DNA from: a virus
Strand: one strand, 5' to 3'
DNA: 35,856 bases
Virus record (IMG/VR): IMGVR_UViG_3300025102_000107
Coordinates: 1-35,856 of that record
This document shows positions 33,701-35,856 of the stretch, piece after piece. Under the pieces are notes generated by a model. The model was not told where the DNA came from, did not search any database, and saw only the letters and a program-made list of their open reading frames with translations. Position numbers and translations under genes: made by a program. Position 1 is the stretch's first letter, and each line of letters opens with the position of its first letter.

Positions 33701-34377
33701 AGGGTGGTTATGCTCGTATCAGATTTACCTTAAAACAAAATGAAGAGTATACATTATCTGGATTGATTGGTACTGTTAATGCTCCTTACCTATATCATAA
33801 GTCATCTCTAATCGCATGTTGTGGTGGAGGTGGTAATGCTGGTAATTCTGGAGATGGTGGAGATGGTGGTGGAGTAGGTGTTGCTGGTGCTTCTGGTACT
33901 GGTAGTGGTGCAGGTAGTGGTGGTCAAGCAATTACTGCTGGTGCATTATCTTCTACTGGTACATTTGGATCTCTATATCAAGGATTGACTGCGGTTGCTC
34001 CTGATACCAATGCTACAGGACAACAGGCAGGTAAAACAACTCCTTGTTCAAAGGGTGTTTACTGGGCACAGCAAGCATATACTCCTTGCCAAGATATGGG
34101 ATTGACTAGATTTAGACAATCTGATGGAACTGAAGTTACTACAACTACTAATACCATAGACAGAGGATATAAGGCAGGGTATGACGTAACTCAAACTGCT
34201 GGACAAGCTGCTGGAACTGGTGGTAATGGAGGAAATGGTGCAACTGGTGGTGACGGAGGAACCAATGGAGGAGGTGGTGGAGGTAGTGGATACACTGATG
34301 GATCTGTTAATATTGTTGCTGCTTCGCAGGGTGGAAGTGTATCTCAAGCTAAAGTTGTACTTAGAGTAGTGATTTAG
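30769..34377 (+). CDS. glycine-rich adhesin-like tail protein
   Basis: A 1202-residue protein starting at the ATGA overlap with the fibre gene, so the two are likely made together. Residues about 1-200 contain Ig-like repeats (INYRWYKEGTGFISDS; MGYQWQMAGTDISDGSF). The rest alternates beta-strands with glycine-rich blocks: FTVPAGAENVRVNIAAGPGG near 220, TFQWTCPAGVGKICVVC near 280, YTLVVGQGGNAGGGN near 480, and Gly runs near 580-620, 765-785, 1020-1060 and 1145-1170. Extended Gly-rich stretches with the VPAG..V.V...G.GG signature are the glycine-rich domain of phage adhesins; in T-even-type gp38 adhesins they pack as polyglycine II helices that hold receptor-binding loops. A receptor-contact role is the best inference. 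Gly codons are mostly GGT and GGA except for a GGC cluster near 32510. Confidence 0.65.
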   Translation: MTQLDFYRDIDTSLEINGPTLSFTLQPTGAFGNYNGSVDLIGIATARFESGIGATTGNINYRWYKEGTGFISDSAKYVGTGTTTLTISGIATADHNSQYFLVIDYVPDPYPANTPNAWNEPFTSGIATVGMYGFIQVNSQPTASTIIPNVNTTFEVDASLNDSSTSGMGYQWQMAGTDISDGSFTTQNISVTPGTPTQEEVINYQFSASSTNTEAQNTFTVPAGAENVRVNIAAGPGGNGAAEGGNAGGVGGAGMTAWFDVLGDVPTGQSLYATPGTFQWTCPAGVGKICVVCIGGGGGYTDGSASTFDVPADNVAMVGGYGRGSNNQTPQASMSTGGDANYAGGLGHSSSYGAGGGGAAGYNGNGMSGGGGATMFAQSGYVTGSGSGASGGSYQGHNNGDAAGLPGGGGGVGVYGNSGDATFWSRGGSGGQNSVNENGATFGGGGGNSGVFGDPTGEGGGLCWKNNITVVPGQTYTLVVGQGGNAGGGNFGANVGSGGGGAVRIIWGANRAFPALNTADLTGSSGSSPNARTFEFIVGKAAADGTSGTASGGGTQGSSNTGALNGGYGGNAGGLGVSGGGGGGGGCSQLLIDNVVAATAGGGGGAGGGSNGINGTDGGDAGPDSTAPWTTHTSQIQGYSGTNAAHDDNVTTTGGSPGTPDQVVTTTSWVNVYSGFSFPSGNYVRFYRGVFTYVYQFSSVASISIWSGQSEPVQSGSFRYSGGSLQVDGGNTWVNPSYYGISVEEQVTTTTVIPGTPATPGTTTGRDGGGAGGGGAGGYSSASAGTPGNDGSSAATGGSAGVSQYRSDLLTKSGGSYNPKYATGTASDGWGVVHYSVRNVIPGTPPTTNVTTVNHTASGTATDTLTIQSDAVGINTVRCVVSNAGATNTPVTSDEVNYNVVSTVSQATINIETIGIGTAAVISTHNLASSALEINVSGQGGGQQNMYQIIYSPDRDIDIEMDMYGGAGFSTPSYAGGQGGYARIRFTLKQNEEYTLSGLIGTVNAPYLYHKSSLIACCGGGGNAGNSGDGGDGGGVGVAGASGTGSGAGSGGQAITAGALSSTGTFGSLYQGLTAVAPDTNATGQQAGKTTPCSKGVYWAQQAYTPCQDMGLTRFRQSDGTEVTTTTNTIDRGYKAGYDVTQTAGQAAGTGGNGGNGATGGDGGTNGGGGGGSGYTDGSVNIVAASQGGSVSQAKVVLRVVI

Positions 34378-34420
34378 CTAAATAACTATTACGTAACTAA
34401 CGGGGGAGAGTGAACCCTAA

Positions 34421-35856
34421 ATGGCTGTAAGTAAGAATTTTGTAGTCAAAAATGGTCTGGAGGTAAATACCGACCTAATATTTACTGATGTTGAAAAACA
34501 ATTAGTAGGTATCGGTACTACTGTCGTAGGACATACTCTTCATGTAATCGGTGGAATTGGGGCTACCAATCTCTATGTTAGTGGAATAACAACTCTCGCT
34601 GCTACTGGTGGAATAACAACCACTGGTGGCGATTTGTATGTTGGGGGTGATTTATTTGTCAAGGATGATGTAGTTCTTGATGAAATCACTGCACGGGATG
34701 TCACTATAAGTGGTATCGCAACGATCAACAGACTTGATGTTGTTGATCATATTACCAATAACCTTGATATTCAGGGTGGTGTTAACATTACTGGTGTTTT
34801 AACAGCATCAGGATTTGAAGGGTCATCAATTGGATTTGGTACTCCTGCTGGTGCTGTTGGTTATGCTGCTACGTTCTTAGATTTCCGAGGACCAGGTGTT
34901 TCTACGGGATTCTTTGATGCTGGTAGTGGTATAGGTACTATCTTCTTTGAAGGTGGTGGCGGTGGTGGAAACATCAGTGTTAGTAGTCTTGCACCTGCTG
35001 GACCAAATATTGGAGACCTTTGGTTTAATATTGAAGAAGGTAGAACATTCCTCTTCTATGATGAACCTGCACTAGGTCTTGGTAATGCTAGAGTATGGAT
35101 TGATGCATCTCCATTTAATGTCTCTGCTGGTTTAGGAACATTCCTTTCTAGATCTGGTGATAATATGGAGGGTCAACTTGGAATTCTTCCAGGTTCTCAA
35201 AATGTTCCAGGTTTATACTTTAAGGGAAATACTGGTAAAGGTATTTACTACTCAGCTGGTAAAATTGGGTTATCAGATGATGTTCATGTAGATGGTAAAG
35301 CATCTGCTTCTGATGGATTTAACATTGGAATTTCATCTGCTGGAACTTTAATTAACGGAAATACTGGTATAACAACTCTTAACTTTGTTGGAGTTGGTAA
35401 TACATTTGCAGTAAATGGTACTACTGTTGATATTAGTATTGCTGGTGGTGGTGCTGGTATAGGTACTGCTATTGATATAAGTGCTGTTCCAGGAACTACT
35501 GGACAGGACGTAATTTATTATGTAAATGAAATTCTAGAAATTACAACTAACTCTACAATTACTGCACCCAACTCAACTGATGTTGCGTACACTAATTATG
35601 AAGAAGTTGTTGTAAATGATGGTATTGATTTAATTATTGATGATGGTGATCAGTTTGTAGTTGACGTACTTGGTCTTTCTACTTACACGACTAATGTAAC
35701 AGGTGCTGCACCTGCTGCTACACCAGTCACTGGTCCAACAATGAATATTGCTGGTATCGCTACGATGCAGCATGTCACAGTTACTAAGAACACTGCAAAT
35801 ACTGCTGGAGTTATAACAGCAACGCAGGGATCATTACCTGTTAATTATTATGGTAA
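34421..35856 (+). CDS. tail-fibre-like protein, 3' partial
   Basis: Begins at ATG 34421 (MAVSKNFVVKNGLEVNTDLI), with GGAG at 34405-34408 as a somewhat distant ribosome site. It stays open to the window end, giving at least 478 residues. The sequence has short collagen-free fibre repeats with the I/V-G-I-A-T and NLYVSG motifs (IGATNLYVSGITTLAATGG, ISGIATINRLDVVDHITNN, LDIQGGVNITGVLTASGF), a Gly-rich turn (FFEGGGGGGNISV) and GDLWFNIEEGRTFLFYDE, a segment common in cyanophage fibre proteins. It shares the YVSG...LTAS repeat with the 1965-aa protein upstream, pointing to common descent or co-folding. A weak late-like element (GCTAAATA, 34377-34384) lies before it. The C-terminal domain is outside the window. 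Confidence 0.75.
   Translation, partial: MAVSKNFVVKNGLEVNTDLIFTDVEKQLVGIGTTVVGHTLHVIGGIGATNLYVSGITTLAATGGITTTGGDLYVGGDLFVKDDVVLDEITARDVTISGIATINRLDVVDHITNNLDIQGGVNITGVLTASGFEGSSIGFGTPAGAVGYAATFLDFRGPGVSTGFFDAGSGIGTIFFEGGGGGGNISVSSLAPAGPNIGDLWFNIEEGRTFLFYDEPALGLGNARVWIDASPFNVSAGLGTFLSRSGDNMEGQLGILPGSQNVPGLYFKGNTGKGIYYSAGKIGLSDDVHVDGKASASDGFNIGISSAGTLINGNTGITTLNFVGVGNTFAVNGTTVDISIAGGGAGIGTAIDISAVPGTTGQDVIYYVNEILEITTNSTITAPNSTDVAYTNYEEVVVNDGIDLIIDDGDQFVVDVLGLSTYTTNVTGAAPAATPVTGPTMNIAGIATMQHVTVTKNTANTAGVITATQGSLPVNYYG

Noticed and set aside
1-35856. CRISPR arrays, insertion sequences, integrase or attachment sites
   Set aside because: No spaced repeat arrays, transposase or integrase frames or terminal inverted repeats were seen; the only long repeats are within tail genes.

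Overview
The window is a block of virion and DNA-metabolism genes from a T4-like myovirus that very probably infects marine cyanobacteria (Synechococcus or Prochlorococcus). The lineage call rests on recognisable T4 gene products (33, 59, 32, 53, 48, 4, 26, 51, 27, 5) in an order typical of cyanomyoviruses, on a DUF1825 protein (a family shared with cyanobacteria), on a CP12-like protein (a Calvin-cycle regulator), and on very large Gly/Ser/Thr-rich tail proteins. The DNA is AT-rich, genes are tightly packed with ATGA or TAATG overlaps, and there is no gene-free stretch over 300 bases.

Layout. 1-3311 (+): replication and late-transcription genes: a RecB/Cas4-like nuclease (5' cut by the window), gp33, a 60-aa unknown, a 2OG-Fe(II) oxygenase-like protein, the helicase loader gp59, DUF1825, and gp32 with its own sigma70-type promoter, an A-rich leader and a strong terminator. 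3312-6143 (-): gp4, an unknown, the tube cap gp48 and the wedge protein gp53, read from a perfect TATAAATA late promoter; this operon meets gp32 tail to tail with no spacer. 6176-16381 (+): a tail-tube-fold protein, gp26 with gp51 (apparently joined by a -1 ribosomal frameshift), two tape-measure-like proteins, hub gp27, the CP12-like protein and hub gp5. 16421-24047 (+): a 2045-aa protein with an internal duplication, a beta-helix spike-like protein, and a small fibre-like protein. 24048-24306: a structured, apparently non-coding stretch behind a sigma70-type promoter. 24307-24847: two small unknown genes. 24875-35856: three tail-fibre or adhesin-like proteins, the last cut by the window end.

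How they work together. gp33 links RNA polymerase to late promoters of the TATAAATA type, four of which are visible here ahead of structural genes. gp59 and gp32 act at the replication fork. gp53, gp48, gp26/51, gp27, gp5 and the tape-measure-like proteins build the baseplate, hub and tail tube. The 3' third encodes peripheral baseplate, fibre and adhesin parts that probably determine host contact.

Most noteworthy: a textbook TTTTTTC slippery site at the end of gp26 that opens the gp51 frame (parallel to the lambda G/GT tail chaperones); a structured RNA candidate at about 24091-24306; a CP12-like gene between the two hub genes; and an intrinsic terminator for gp32 lying inside the convergent gp53 gene.
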